64,000 bases of DNA, taken from the NCBI GenBank assembly GCA_026929865.2, contig CM049408.1, positions 21,174,001 to 21,238,000 on the forward strand. The letters run 5' to 3'. The position numbers were made by a program, and so were the translations under genes. This DNA is from Hyperoplus lanceolatus (lineage: Eukaryota; Chordata; Actinopteri; Uranoscopiformes; Ammodytidae). Below the pieces are notes generated by a model, which saw only the letters and a list, made by a program, of their open reading frames with translations, was not told where the DNA came from and ran no database searches. This document shows positions 38,826 to 55,780 of this stretch, piece by piece; positions within the stretch are counted from its first letter, which is position 1, and each line of letters opens with the position of its first letter.

Positions 38826-39710
38826 GGGCCCCGTTCTTCGTACATTGCGTAGATCAGCTTGTACGTTAGCTGGACCAAATTATCTTTGTCCGGCTTACCC
38901 GGTTCTTCAAATGGAAGTGGAAGGCTGTCTTGATAACTGTGCTCTTATTTTGTGGGTCAGGAAAAGATGAACCCATAATTACTCCTTGTGATTGGCTTGT
39001 GCAGAGGCATCACATACAGATTTGGCATGACTGTACGAACAAAAATGCTTGTTAATGGATGGAGGGGATGTGGGTAGTCCTCAGATTGTATATTCATTGG
39101 GGGACCAGCGAGGACCCCAGTGAATATTTGCAGGTGGCAGTACAGTAAAGCTTTTTATGTCAACCATTTAGAAATGTTTACTGGCATAAAAAATACAAAA
39201 TGAAAAACATGATGTATACTACAATGTAATTACTGCTTTAAAAAAAAGGGACACCACCTTTCTAAAGTGGCCTTGTAAAACCACATTTAAGCCTATGGGA
39301 ACACAACTTTAACAGTAAGGGAGACTAAAGAAAGTTGAAAGTCACAAGGCCAATTACAACTGCAGCCCATATTGCATCATTTGAAATGTCTCAATGCAAG
39401 AATTGTATTTATATTGAAAATGTCGAACACTAGTACCTAATTTTTATTGCTTTGGATTATTTTGTTGTACTCGTCAGTATGTAGGACAATTTAACTCAAA
39501 ACCTGTTCAGTTGTGACGACATGGATCAATCGGAAAACGCATAATAAAAGGTGTAGCCTTATCTGTAAATAATTTAAATTAGGTAAACTTAAGCATGCGT
39601 GATAAGCTTGTACAACTGCAGGCTTCAAGCTGAAAAATCCAAGCTCATGTCAGGCCATCGACATTCAAATCAAGCCAACTCGGTCATCTGCGTTCAAAGA
39701 ACGGGGTCCT
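38826..39710. mobile_element. Possible Harbinger-like DNA transposon remnant
   Basis: The left end GGGCCCCGTTCTTCGTAC and the right end, whose reverse complement is GGACCCCGTTCTTTGAACGC, form imperfect terminal inverted repeats about 885 bases apart. A GGGCC(C) start is common in Harbinger-type elements. No transposase frame remains and I could not settle the target duplication. Confidence 0.4.
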
Positions 39711-41133
39711 GTGGGTACAGAACACTTAGCTCCCAAACTGCATTGGTTGGCTTCCTGATATGCAACAACCTACATGCATGCATCTCTGAACCTTTAAAAC
39801 TTTGGAGACAATCATCACTTTTGATATCTTTATAGCTTGCAAAAAAATGCAGTCAGGCTTGTTGAACAAATAGCCTGCCACGTCTGCCTTTTCACACAAA
39901 CAAGGAAAAAGCTCTACAGTTGAAACAGCAGTGAAAAGTGTCTTCAAAAAGTGTTAACAAAAACATACTGACTTGTTTGATATTCCTATTCAAATTGGAA
40001 GCTGCTTCCCTTTAACACGCATTTAGAATCAGTCATCCAGTCAGCTTACATTCACAAGGACAAAACAGAGATGGGACAGCTGAGCACAAAACAGCGTTGA
40101 GGAATGACCTTCCAGGTATTCTAACTCACAGCCCACCTTCCACTCCCCCCGGCAAATGAAAAACCCAGGAACAGCAGAGGGCCTTGTCACTGGCCCGCAT
40201 CATCGGAAAATGGGGTTAAGAAAACCAAAACAAGGTGATGTAGTCCATCTTAGGAGGCTATCCTTACACAGCTAGACCCCAAAAAAGATGCACATCAATG
40301 GTGAAGAAGCCAATGACATAAACAACCATAAAATGTGACCATTATGACCTCGCAGTTTGCTTTTGGAGTGATCCCAGCACATCAAATATGGAACAGAAGT
40401 TCGGTTTTAGGAGTATTGGTCCAAGCCCCACAACATTTTTCCAACATCCACTTTAGATACTTCTGTACAGAAAAACAATGGATGTTAAGTCTTAAAAAAG
40501 GAAAATCAAAAAAACAAAAGAAAAACTGCAGAACTCTTTAGCAAAAGCACCTAAAACGCAGAGAATTAAAATAGCTGTTTGACAAGAAGAGCAGGAGTCA
40601 GATACTGCTTCCACTTCAAATAAGTTTCATGCCCACTGACTGACTTGTGACCATGGGTGTCAAAAACACACAGAGCCTCGCATTCGCCCACACCTTCTCC
40701 GCATGGATGAAAACCGTGAAAAGACTACTGGATACTAAAGCTTTCAGCCGACAGTGAATGAGAAGCACTGGCAGACCAGGAACAGCTTGCGAAGCACTGT
40801 TGGTCCAATTGCAGTCTGCGGTGCCAGAAGGGAAATGTTGTCCTGATTGGGCCGGCAGAGAGAGACTGCTGACACGCACAAAAAGTTCAGTCCCGGTTGA
40901 GACAGTACACAAACAGCTGAGGAGTCCCCCCCACGCACGCACGTGCAAACACACACCTGACGAAAAACCATGACAGACAATGTTAAACTGAAGAAATCAT
41001 AATAATAATGATAACAATAATTATAATTATAATAATAACAATAAAGGCTGAGAGGAGCAATGGGGAGGGACAAGACAGTGGAGGTGGTTGAGGGTGTGGT
41101 TTTGAGGGTGGCCGTCAATGAGCTGGGGAGGGC

Positions 41134-42631
41134 TTAGCAGAGCCCGCCTGTCTGCTGCTGGAACACATCTATGGTGTCTTCGTCTTCCATCTCCAGCTGA
41201 GAGGAGCAAAGGAGAGAGAGGAATCAGTTAGTGTTGGATTAAAACATACTACATAAGACTATTCAGGAGACGCTGAATGTCTGCATTGAGAGCACTTACA
41301 ACTTGTGAGAGGTTTCTCTATCATGTTATTATGAAGTAAAATAAATATTTCAGAGGAAGCTTACAGAAAAAAAATAGCACAATATCTTACCTGTGAAGGC
41401 GTATCCGTCTCATTGATTGGCTGGCCATCAAATCTGAACCTGATCTGCCTTATTGAGAGTCCCTGCAGGAGCGAGACAACATGCATGAAGATGAATCCAT
41501 TTGCACAGGACTTAATGGTGCAGGTGAAGTTTGCAACTCATGGGGAGGTTGAAAAGGCTTTAAAGCAAATCCCCAAATAATTACAAGATTTTGGAGAAGA
41601 AGAAATGTAAGAGCAGTCATTTGGCTTTGTTGTTTCCGCTCACCTGTCGTTCACAGTACGCCTTCATTAGTTTGCTGAGGGGTGTGTGTCTTTTGATTTT
41701 GAACTGGACCACCGACCCATCTTGCCCTGCAACCTTGAGGTTGATGTGATCGTTCTCGGTCTTTACTCCCTCCTGCAGAGACAAACTGTGTTTAACATCA
41801 AGGAAACCTGCACAAGATTTGAGGTACCCGAGCACGTCCATTATACTTGGGAGTTTACACAAGTCACATAAACACTTAAGAGAAGAGCACTGCTGCTGTC
41901 AAAGTTACCGGACATACAGAGAAACTTTAAGAGGGAATTTCACAATAAAGCTATCTGGTGTAGGTGTACATGTAAACAGTTATGTACATATTTGAATCGA
42001 AACAAACTTAGATTAGTGAGGACAGTGTGTGCAGGTTACAGCATGCTGTTTGCCGGGCAGTCACAGATGCTAACATGGTAGTAGCATGGGTAGCTCCGGG
42101 CTATTCCCTTTAAGACCGCCAATGAGTTTAGCTGCCGGCTAACGCTGCTAGCTGTTTTGTTTTGTTGCACTGTGTCCAAAAAACCGGCGACACATTATAA
42201 TCAGCAAGAACAGCACGGCCAGGTCAGTTTTTACACGAGTGCGTCACCCGTTAGCGCTCTTTTGTCGCTGCGGTATTCGCGGCGTTGCGGACATAACGTG
42301 GTCCCGTTTCGACAAAGAAAAAAATCCGCAAATGACAATCATGGTGTAATTTGTAATTTCTGGTCACAATATTCGAGACTCCAGTTAGTATGCCACAATC
42401 GTTTCTGTTTTCATGCGCGTGTTGTCTGAGCGCCTTTAAATGTGACTGTGGCTGTGCGGATACTCATTCATTTGCGAAACAAACACTGCGCCGATTCAGA
42501 GAAACGTGCAAACCAGGCCATTTTATATTGCACATCTGAGAAATGGTTTGGCAGGCGCTCGGCTGAGCCATCACTAAAAATCTGAAGCTCTGTTATGCAT
42601 CATATCTTACCTTTGGCTTTTCCTCTGACAT
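41134..42631 (-). CDS. sumo3: Small ubiquitin-related modifier 3
   Basis: A ubiquitin-like protein that becomes conjugated to lysines of nuclear proteins. Exons from the 5' end: 42611-42631, 41644-41772, 41391-41462 and 41134-41196, total 285 nt, 94 residues. It starts [20 protein letters not shown] and, like human SUMO3, lacks the second Asn present in human SUMO2. The VKTE motif at Lys11 is the consensus site used for poly-SUMO chains. The ubiquitin fold ends at QQQTGG, where SENP proteases cut, leaving a tail of only two residues (LC). Human SUMO3 has a much longer tail. Position next to tspear and pttg1ip supports sumo3, as in human. The long 3' flank up to 38752 may be UTR. Confidence 0.95.
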
Positions 42632-42639
42632 CCTGGCTT

Positions 42640-42850
42640 TATTTCGTGTGCGGGTTTTCAGAATAAGCGGTTAATTGGGCTTTATTTGTCTTTCTGCCGC
42701 CTTCTGTCCTCGCTTCTCCTCCGCTGTCGGGTGCGCGCTTTGGACCGCTGCCGCAAATAAGCGATTGGATCGGAGAGGACCACGTGTCTACTAAACCGCG
42801 GGGGCGCGGACACGGGAGCGAGCACCTTTTCAAAATACTCGGTCACGCGA
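42640..42850 (-). promoter_or_regulatory. sumo3 CpG-rich promoter
   Basis: A GC- and CpG-rich patch immediately above the sumo3 ATG. It contains an inverted CCAAT box (42764-42768) and a CACGTG E-box (42781-42786). No TATA box is seen. This is typical of a housekeeping promoter. Confidence 0.5.
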
Positions 42851-43017
42851 ACTGAAGAACCTGTGAATGTAGGCCTAGTAGGCCCTCAAAAAATGAGTAG
42901 GTCTAGTAGTAGGCCTACTCTCTCTAGAACAATACACTGCGTAGCAAACCACCTGTGCATGTATTTGTTTTAAAATTTTACCCACACACATAGGCTATGC
43001 CTATAAATTATGTTGAA

Positions 43018-43327
43018 TTAAAGGTGGAGTCAGTGATTCTGGAGAATGTTTGTTGCCAACATCACTTTGTCAAAATCAGTGAAAATCTCCTCACAATCTG
43101 CTACCTGCAGGCTTACTGTGTGCGCACTGACAAAAACTTGTTAATACACAGCCTTTGCTCTGTAAACAAATGGTGCCCACTAGCAACATGCCCATTTACA
43201 GAGCCTGGGCTGTGTATTAACACTGGATTTCTTTTCAGCGTGCGCACACAGTACCGACGGTAGCGATATAGAACAAAAAGTGATTTTGAGAACAAGTGTT
43301 TTCCAGAATCACTGACTGCACCTTTAA
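43018..43327. mobile_element. MITE of about 310 bp with TTAA-type ends
   Basis: The left end TTAAAGGTGGAGTCAGTGAT and the right end (reverse complement TTAAAGGTGCAGTCAGTGAT) are inverted repeats differing at one base. The interior is also broadly self-complementary, with a CAGCC...GTAAACAAATGG segment mirrored later. TTAA at both edges suggests a piggyBac-type target site, but TA with an AAGGTG terminus (Tc1/mariner type) would fit as well. Confidence 0.65.
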
Positions 43328-43599
43328 GTCACAAAAAAATCAAAACGTAAAAAAGTGCAAACAATAGTTTCTTGTGTAAATCTAGATTTTTTTTTTAAAT
43401 CAAGAAACCAAGTAGCCCACTGCAAGTCAAGAATAAGAAATATTAAAACATTTATAAAATGTTTAAAAATAAATATACACAGTATAGGCTACTGTATATT
43501 CAGTTTATGGTTTTAAAATGAAAAGAGTTGCAGTGTTTCGAAATTAAGTGATTAGAATGTGCAAAATATTGTCCAAGAAATGTGCAAATGTTAGGGGAC

Positions 43600-44060
43600 G
43601 GGGTCGGCCATTGTTTTTGATTTCTGATTTTCTTTTTGCGTGCCTCCAAGTCCTGGAGGCTACAGGTACTGATGAAGAGAGGGCAGATTGCAGCCTATCA
43701 TCTTCTTACCAGAGCAAGCGAACCAGATGGTGATGGAGGCCGGTGTTCAGCTACCATTGAGGTCTGAGGTGATATTGGTGGCAGTTATAGCCTAATGAGG
43801 ATGGGGTCATCAGCAAATGTGATGAATGGAGGTGCAGCTGTTGGTGTCCAGGGATACGACTGGAGGGAAAGGAAGCAGCCTTTAGGGGAACCGGTGCTGA
43901 TGGTCCAGGAGTCAGACAGAAGTGATTCCCCAGCTTGAAGGGCTGCCTCCTGTCAGTGAGTAAGTCTGTGATCCACCTGCAGGTGCAGTCAGTCATGCTC
44001 AGCTGGGAGGTCTTGTCAGGATTGTGGCATGTGTAAAGTGAATGCCCTTCATGAACCTTC
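43600..44060 (-). mobile_element. LINE reverse-transcriptase remnant
   Basis: The minus strand reads CRWITDLLTDRRQPFKLGNH, a decayed version of the CxWxxDFLTxRPQ...VRxGN segment of a teleost LINE reverse transcriptase. It is followed by text that should be the TGAPQGCVLSP region but has lost frame. A short, old fragment. Confidence 0.5.
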
Positions 44061-44289
44061 TCCTGTATTTGTCTAAATCATATCAACACATTTCCTTAAG
44101 ATATTGTAGAGAGAGATTAGCCAGCCTGACTATACATTTGAAAGAGGACAATGTTCCTGCAGACAGCCTCCTGTTGTTCTGGGTCAGCCTGCCCCACCCA
44201 CAATTATAATATGAATGTATATCTCAAACCTGTCGGCCTCCCAACCTGTCTCCCCCCCGTTTTCCCCCACCCAGCTTACCTGTCTACCC

Positions 44290-44335
44290 ATAGACATAAT
44301 AATTATTATGTCTATAATAATTATTATGTCTATGT
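44290..44335. repeat. AT-rich perfect palindrome with a repeated half
   Basis: A perfect 26-base palindrome at 44290-44315, centred on ATAATAATTATTAT and flanked by ATAGAC/GTCTAT. It is immediately followed by another ATAATAATTATTATGTCTAT half. Confidence 0.8.
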
Positions 44336-44469
44336 GTCTACCTGTCTCCTACCTGTCTCTTACCTCCCCCACCCTTTCCTGTCCCTCCTATGCAGATCAA
44401 CCTGACCACTCCCATGTTTACAATAACAATGTATGTATATTAGAACTGTCTGCCTCTCAGCCTGTCTCT

Positions 44470-45060
44470 CCTCCAAACCCACTTAGTCCGACTACCCGAA
44501 AATGGAGACTGCCGATTCAGGGAGCTCCAGCCTTCCCGTCGCGGCCGAAAAAGTGCAAAGAACACACCAAACCGACTGCTGACTTTCCGTACGCTCTGCG
44601 CTTGCGTGGGACGAAATGTCTCCATAACAGCAGGCGGCGCTAATCTGTATTGTGGCCCGAAAAAACATGGAAGCCGGAAATGATGGGACGGCTCTCTAGA
44701 CCATAAACATAGATAGAAATACGTATTTATATTTATGGACCATAAAGAGCACCATTTTTAGCAGAGAGTGTCGAGCATGGTGTCGAGCAGTCAGCACATT
44801 AAAACGATGGCTAACTGTTGTTAGCTGTTTGTGCTACCCGCCTCACTTCTGGGCTTCACTGATTCGCTAGCCCTCCACAAATCAAATTGCTCCATCTGAA
44901 AGACTGTCCGCCGCCGATTGAACATGTTTAATCGGCTCAAAAGAAGCCCGACGACATCTACGACGACCGATTTCATGGCACACACCAAACAGATTCGTCT
45001 CCCCGCCCCTTCCCGACTCTACGACGGCGATTATCGGGCCGGTGTGTCCTGGCCTTTAGA
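44470..45060. repeat. Unassigned GC-rich interspersed repeat
   Basis: A CpG-rich block in an otherwise AT-rich intergenic region. Two copies of ACACACCAAAC (near 44562 and 44979) sit in similar surroundings. The right end GGCCGGTGTGTCCTGGCC looks like a transposon terminus. I could not assign a family and found no protein. Confidence 0.35.
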
Positions 45061-45389
45061 CACCTCCCCCCCTGGGGGGCAAATGTTCCTTAAATAGCTG
45101 ACGATTTAAGGAAACGTTGTCACTCCTTGCAACATACTTACATGTGTTACTAGTGACCACTCCGCAGAGTTTCTTGCTATTGATTGAAAATAAACCTTTT
45201 GCTTTTACAAACGTATCATTGTGCTTGTTTTCCTCACCACAATATGTAACACAGTAAATGTAAAAATATAGTCTGTTGTAATCACTATAATGGTTCAACA
45301 GTGTTCCTTCTGTCATACAACTTTATTTCCTTAATATTAATTGCATCTTTTCAAAAAAATAAACTCATTCAGCAATGTCAAATATTGTA

Positions 45390-45583
45390 TTAAAGGTGCT
45401 GTGAGGAACTTTCAGTTTGGGTTAATTCTTGCACCCCATTTGGACAAAAGCAGTAGTGTATGACAAAGGCATAAAGAAAAACTGTATAAAAATAGCATTA
45501 TTTGCCGTTAAATTTAATTTATGTGATCAGGTCAAACTAAACACTTTCAGAAATATTTAAAAGGTCCCCGTAACACCTTTAAA
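45390..45583. mobile_element. Small MITE with imperfect inverted ends
   Basis: The left end TTAAAGGTGCTGTGAGGAAC and the right end (reverse complement TTTAAAGGTGTTACGGGGAC) are imperfect inverted repeats about 190 bases apart. No coding content. Confidence 0.5.
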
Positions 45584-45831
45584 TTAACAGGATATTTCTG
45601 GCCGTTGATTGTTATTTCATATTTTTTAAACATCATATTTAGCCACTTATGAGGATGAATCCTAATCAGTGTTTAGTGTAAAATATAATAACTAGCCTTC
45701 AGTGGACAACCCCACATGTTCTTTAGACTGTAAAGACCTTTGGTTTGTTCTTTTTAGCATTAATTTAATTAACTTCTATTTGATAACTCAGGAGTCAGGA
45801 CACAAAATATAAGTCATACGTTTTATTTAAT

Positions 45832-45837
45832 TCAAGT
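45832..45837 (-). terminator. pttg1ip polyadenylation signal
   Basis: AATAAA on the minus strand roughly 790 bases beyond the pttg1ip stop codon, at the end of an AT-rich tract without other genes. Placement is by motif only. Confidence 0.45.
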
Positions 45838-46622
45838 ACAATGGATTCAAAACTCAATAAAAATCCAATGCAACTGAAGTTTTTTTTGGGCTTATGTTTA
45901 TTCACAGGAAGTACTGGCAAATGTAGAATTAGGTAGACTTCAATCGTATAAGGATCAGCAAATATAACATAAGTTAATGATTATAAGAGTAGGCCTACAG
46001 GAGTGAAGATTTCATTTGACCTCAAAGTATGAAACTATATTTTCCAAACTTAATACATAAAAAAAATCTTGTCAGTCCAACAAGTACATTTCAGAATAGG
46101 AATGATTCAATTTGAAAACAAGGATAAATCACACAGTACAAAAATAGGTTTATCATTTTATGCATCTCTCTAAATCAGCAGAAACTCCGAGCTAAACAGA
46201 TTAACTCTTAAAATGTGCAGATTGTCTCTTAACCAAAAATAAATTGTTCAGTAACAAAGTGGATCCTTTCCAGTCGGTGCAATTCACCATAAGATTTAAG
46301 ATAATAAATAGTGCAAGTAGACTGATGCTATAGGAGCCCCAGGATACACTACAACAGTCTTTAAAATCACTGCTGCTACATGTGTTTATTGCATTTGGTT
46401 ACAGCATTGAACACAACATGCCTGTTCATAGACTGAAGGAAGTTGAGACTGTCCATACAAAACTAATATCACTTCTCTGAAATAGTGTTAAAGTGAATGT
46501 TAAGTCAAGTCTACTCTAACAACCTCAAGACAGGTTGGTGCTAATGTTTGTCGTGAGAAAAATCAGAGTTCACGGGAATAAAACAGAAGAGTCATGGTGT
46601 AGATTTCAGCTCATGGACCCTC

Positions 46623-50911
<4,289 letters not shown>

Positions 50912-52508
50912 CATCCGACCACTTTTTGATTACCACCAGACGTTAATCCTCAGAGTTTCTTTATCTTTCGTTTTAGAAGATTTAGAAAAACTTGTTAAGT
51001 CAGGAAGAGGAAATGTTTTGGCTGCTTCGACACAGCTGAAACTCGATAAGTGAACTGGCCGAGAATTAACCAAACGTTGACTCCTGACGCATGCTCATTA
51101 CGCACCACAGACAAAGGAGGGGAAGGCGTGGTGAGCGCCTGAGTGCGTTTTATTCTTCTTGCAGGTAGTGGTGAGAGATTAATTAAGATAGTCTACTTAA
51201 CTAAATGCATGTGTCGATACAGCAATGTAAAAAGACTCAATTGTAAGCAAAAGTCCAACATACGGTGGACTCAAAAAAGTAGCCTACAGAATGAATGGTA
51301 GGAACTCAGTCTGAAGTAAATGGCTCCTCTGATATTGGCCTATATGGGGGCACTTGTACTGCTTGAATCAGCATGAAACTCTCCCAGTGGAATGATCAAT
51401 ACAAACAACTGTGATTGAAAATAGTTGTTTCTTTTATAGAGGATCTAAGACACAAGCCTATTAATAAGCCCATAAAATCTACTACCCTGGCGCGTTTGAC
51501 ACACATGTAATCACAGGGCTTTAGCGATGTGATTAAGGGTGATTGAAAACTGAAAACAAAATCTGCAGCTGTAATCAAAATTTTGGATTTGGATGAATTC
51601 AGCAACTGTAAAAAATGACAAAAAATAAAAAGTTATACTGTATTTTTTTCCTCCAGCTTTTTATTTGTGTGTTTGAATTGTGTAAAATGTGTGCATCATA
51701 CAGTTCCAAGGTCTTTCGCAAGTACATCTATTTCTGTCATTTTGGGAGTATAGGTAACGAGGGAGCGACTTCTGACGGATAAAAATTGTACTTATTTTTA
51801 TTTAAGAGCTCAAATCAACTTTGATCGTGAGATATATCCGTTGATGTCGTTGGTGGAGATCTTTAAAACAAACTATTTCTATGAATACACTGCTGTAATG
51901 GAATAACTTTTTCGAACTTTGTGTTTGTAAAATTTGAATCAATACACCTAAACTGGATGGATATGACATTTTTAAATTTAAATTTATTTTTAAGCAGCAT
52001 TTTATTGTTTTAGCTGGTTTAGCCGGTAACACTTTACAATAAGGTACACAAAAAAAGAGCAGTTACCCTTTTTAAAACGTACATTTACCTTTCCAAAAAG
52101 GTAAGTTTAAAAAGGGTAGTTACCCTTTTTAAAAGGTAAATTTACATTTTTAAAAGGTAAATTTACCTTTTTAAAAGGGTAACTACTCTTTTTAAAAGGT
52201 AAACTAACCTTTTTAAAAGGTAAACTTACCTTTTTTGTAAATTTACCTTTTAAAAAGGGTAACTACTCTTTTTTTGTGTACCTTATTGTAAAGTGTTACC
52301 GAATCCATGGTCTTTAATCAGATTTTTGCTCTTTTTGTGATATGCTTTGATCCTCAAACAGGAATTAAAATTAAGTCATCGGAACATTATAGAGAGGAAA
52401 TCACACTTTCTTTACTTAAATAAATATCCTTAATAACTCTTCTCTGCTGTTTAGAGTCAAAATAAATTCACAAAGACAACACAAAATAGAGGACAATAAT
52501 TCCAATAA
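50912..52508. other. pttg1ip upstream region and pttg1ip-myo10 spacer
   Basis: The first few hundred bases should hold the pttg1ip promoter; the rest is AT-rich spacer. Apart from the palindromic element at 52024-52301 I see no feature. Confidence 0.5.
52024..52301. mobile_element. MITE with iterated palindromic core
   Basis: The outer ends CGGTAACACTTTACAATAAG and its exact reverse complement form perfect inverted repeats of about 30 bases, continuing into TACACAAAAAAAGAG. The interior from about 52065 to 52265 is built of repeated, alternately oriented AAAAGGTAAATTTACCTTTT-like units. The CGGTAACACTTTACAATAAGG terminus is common in fish non-autonomous transposons. No target duplication could be fixed. 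Confidence 0.75.
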
Positions 52509-54090
52509 TTTATTAAAGCATAATTTTGTAAAGCCAGTTACAAATAAAAAAAAGAACAACACACATATCTCTCTCTTTCTCTTTTTTTCTTTTTTAAACA
52601 AGCACTATGTAATAATGAGAATAAGCATAACATAAGATAAGAATGGGCCCCACTCTGGCCGCCTGCGGCTGATAACAGGACCCTTTGTGATGAAGCTGCC
52701 CTTTGGAAACTGATATGCGATCGGATACTTTAAAATCTAACTTTGAAACAATTCATTGTTCTCTTTAGCAAATACGCTGATCACATCTCAGAAACTTTGG
52801 GGGCAACTTCCTCCTACTCAGTGTAATATCAGTGACAGACAGAACCATAGATATAGAATAACCAGAACAGACAGCTCTAGGTTCCTCGTTAATTATGGCT
52901 TATGGGTTACGTTTTAGCCAAAACTAAAGATAACCAAAAGTTCAAACTAGAACCTGTGAGTGAGTTCTGTTTATTCTAACTCTAAAGGCAGGATCCCAGT
53001 GGGTTGTGTGTATGCAGCTACCATTGAAGGACCTGAGGTCTTGTCCTTGGGTATTTTTTTAAAAGACATTTTAGCAAAGCAAAAACAATTTACAAAAAGT
53101 ATAGATAGTGGATACTTTAAGACAGATTTTTTTAAATATTAAAAAGTAAATATCTGCAGGGCAGGCCACATAAATAATTTGCTAATTTCTCACCAAAATA
53201 GTATTCTGGTAATGTGGGGGAGGCTTTGAAACAGAATTTAAACCCTGCTGGAACACAACATCTTTAGGTTCCTTAGAAGAATAACATTTTGTCACTGACT
53301 AATTTGGATTCATGACCTCTGTGTTTGTAATATCATAGCTACAGCCCTGTAGCATTCCAGATAGACAACAATTTCCCCTTAATAAGTTCAACTTCACTTG
53401 AATATCTGACCTGAAGAGCAGAAAATGATAACTATGTTGCTGGCAAATATTGAAATTGTAATTGACACATCTAGGTTAGAACCTTTAGCTTAACCATTTC
53501 AAATTAATTAGACCGTATTTTGATTTTAGACATAATTTTCTGTGCTCATTAAGAATTTTCCCTGGGAAACACTGTTTTTTTTGGTGTCAAACATAAGGGC
53601 ATGCTGTGGTCTACCTGCAGTGCCACAGAGTCAGGTGATATTGACAGAACAGTGACAACTTTCAGTCCAAAAACCAATGCACACACCCAAACGCACACAC
53701 ACAAATACAGCAGTGATGACTTTCAGCATTGCCAGTGCACAATTGAACCATTTACGAGCCCATATCATCACAGTGTATTTATCTGCCCCTTTCCTCTTAC
53801 ACTGACACTGAACAACTCCATTACATTGTTTGATACATTATCCTCCCAAGCCCCCTTTGCAATAACATACAATTATAAATAATTGACCCATTACCCTCCC
53901 TCACAACAATCCCATGCTTTTCCCTTCAATTCACAATCACAACACCATTCTTTGCAAAGGTTAGTCATTAATATACGTCTTATTTCCAAGGAATACACAC
54001 TCAGTAAAATCACTTCTCTTTTTCGCATTTCCCTTTTCTTTTTCAAACTGCTTTTGGATTACACCGTAAATACACTCTCGAACGCACACG

Positions 54091-54163
<73 letters not shown>

Positions 54164-55780
54164 CAGCATTCCCGACACAGCACTTCAGGGTGGTTAAGAT
54201 AGCGGGGGCATACAGTAATAATAGTGCTATCAGTAATACAAGTCACATGTTCATAAACAGGTTGGAAACACAGAAGGACTGGAACTCTGGTGCATTATTG
54301 TTCAAGTCACTGAACTGAAGTAAAGAAATTAGATTAAGAAATCGCATAAGCAGACACGCACATACAGTATTGCATGGCTTCGATTAATGCTGCAGAGTGA
54401 GTCCCACACACAACAATGGTAAGTTCATCAAAACACTGTGAAGACGTCACATGACCACCATAGCGGTCAGTATCATTATGGTCTTTGTGTTTTTTTTACT
54501 ATAAATTATTATATCTCTTTATGAGTCACATTAATGGCACAGCCAGTGAATGATGTACAGGATGTTGGCATCGTATTCAGACATACAGTGGTCGTTATTA
54601 ACACCATTCACTTGCATGTCATTTTACACAAGAGGCGTCACATTGTATTTAGTATGGAACCTATATACTGTACAGTGCGGTGGCCACCATAATAACTCTT
54701 ATAATGTGTGATATACAGTACAAAACGATACAAGTTGGTTCAGCTTATGTGTACATGTATGTGAATATACAGTAGATATATGCAGTGTGTGTTATATGTA
54801 GACATAGATAGGGAAATGTTTTGTCTCATAATATTCTTGATATTGTTATCCTTGTGGATCATCGTCTCGACTTTCCACGCCTGGAGGATATTATTTGATA
54901 TTTGTTCAGAAACATTTTAAGCCACTTCCTTTGGCTGTGCTCGCTTCTTGTTGCCACACGGTGGCACTGAAGAGCGAGTAAGTGAACACATAAAGTCGGG
55001 CCGGGGCACTCGCTTATCCCTTTTGGTAGTCCTAGACAAGAATCATCATCAAGTCCTTTTTTATTTTCCCTCAGACACAAACAAATGTATTATCGCTGAC
55101 GTTGCAGATAAACGACACAGAGATAGAGAAAGATAAAAAAAACAGATAAAAAGCAAGCAATAACAAGAATTCAGCATTAAAACTTAATACCAAACAAAGG
55201 TGCAACAGGAGTGAGGACACAAGAAGAGAAAGAGAGAGAGAGACTCTGAAATTGGAGGGGTGAGAAAGTAACATATCTAACTGAAAAAAGTGTGGCTTTC
55301 TTCTATCTGGCAGTGCACTGAGGGGAGAACGGAGGGGGCCCCACCTGGGATGGGACTGGGACTGGGCGGCTGAGTTGTGCTTGTTTTACTGAGTTTTGTT
55401 GGAGCGTAGAGGAGTTTGGATTGTGCTTGAACATCTACATGCAGGACTACAGCTGATGGGGAGGGTTATGTATTTGAAAGGGCCGTCCCAAAGTTACAGG
55501 TTTTCTATGTCATGCTCATTTGTAAATAAGACCCCTAATCGCCTATCCCAAGTGGAACCTATAGGCCATGAAGAGTGTGCGTTTTGGCTCCTGTGTCCAA
55601 TTCTATCTCGATTTTACCCCTCCCCCACATTTCGATCATGGACAGATGATCATCCACCATTCTTGCTTGGACTTTGAGGATTAGCTGGTTGGTGTGACTG
55701 CCTCCATCAAAACCAACCAGCTAATGCAGTGGGGCAGCTGCCACTGGACCAAACCCAGTGCTCTGGCTGGCTGCTGGCGA
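52509..55780 (-). other. Probable myo10 3' UTR and flank
   Basis: An AT-rich region with no coding frame between a candidate AATAAA (minus strand, 52509-52514) and the myosin stop codon. It includes a CA microsatellite at 54095-54162. Fish and mammalian MYO10 transcripts have long 3' UTRs, so much of this may be transcribed. The true end is not determined. Confidence 0.35.
54095..54162. repeat. (CA)n microsatellite
   Basis: About 68 bases of CA repeat, preceded by a looser CGCACACGCACG stretch. The His/Thr-rich frames over it are artefacts. Confidence 0.95.

Noticed and set aside
44215-44643. 142-codon plus-strand frame
   Set aside because: It runs through degenerate CCTGTCTCC-type repeats and a probable interspersed repeat; no domain is present.
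53883-54246. Frames across the CA repeat
   Set aside because: They are microsatellite artefacts with no flanking coding signal.
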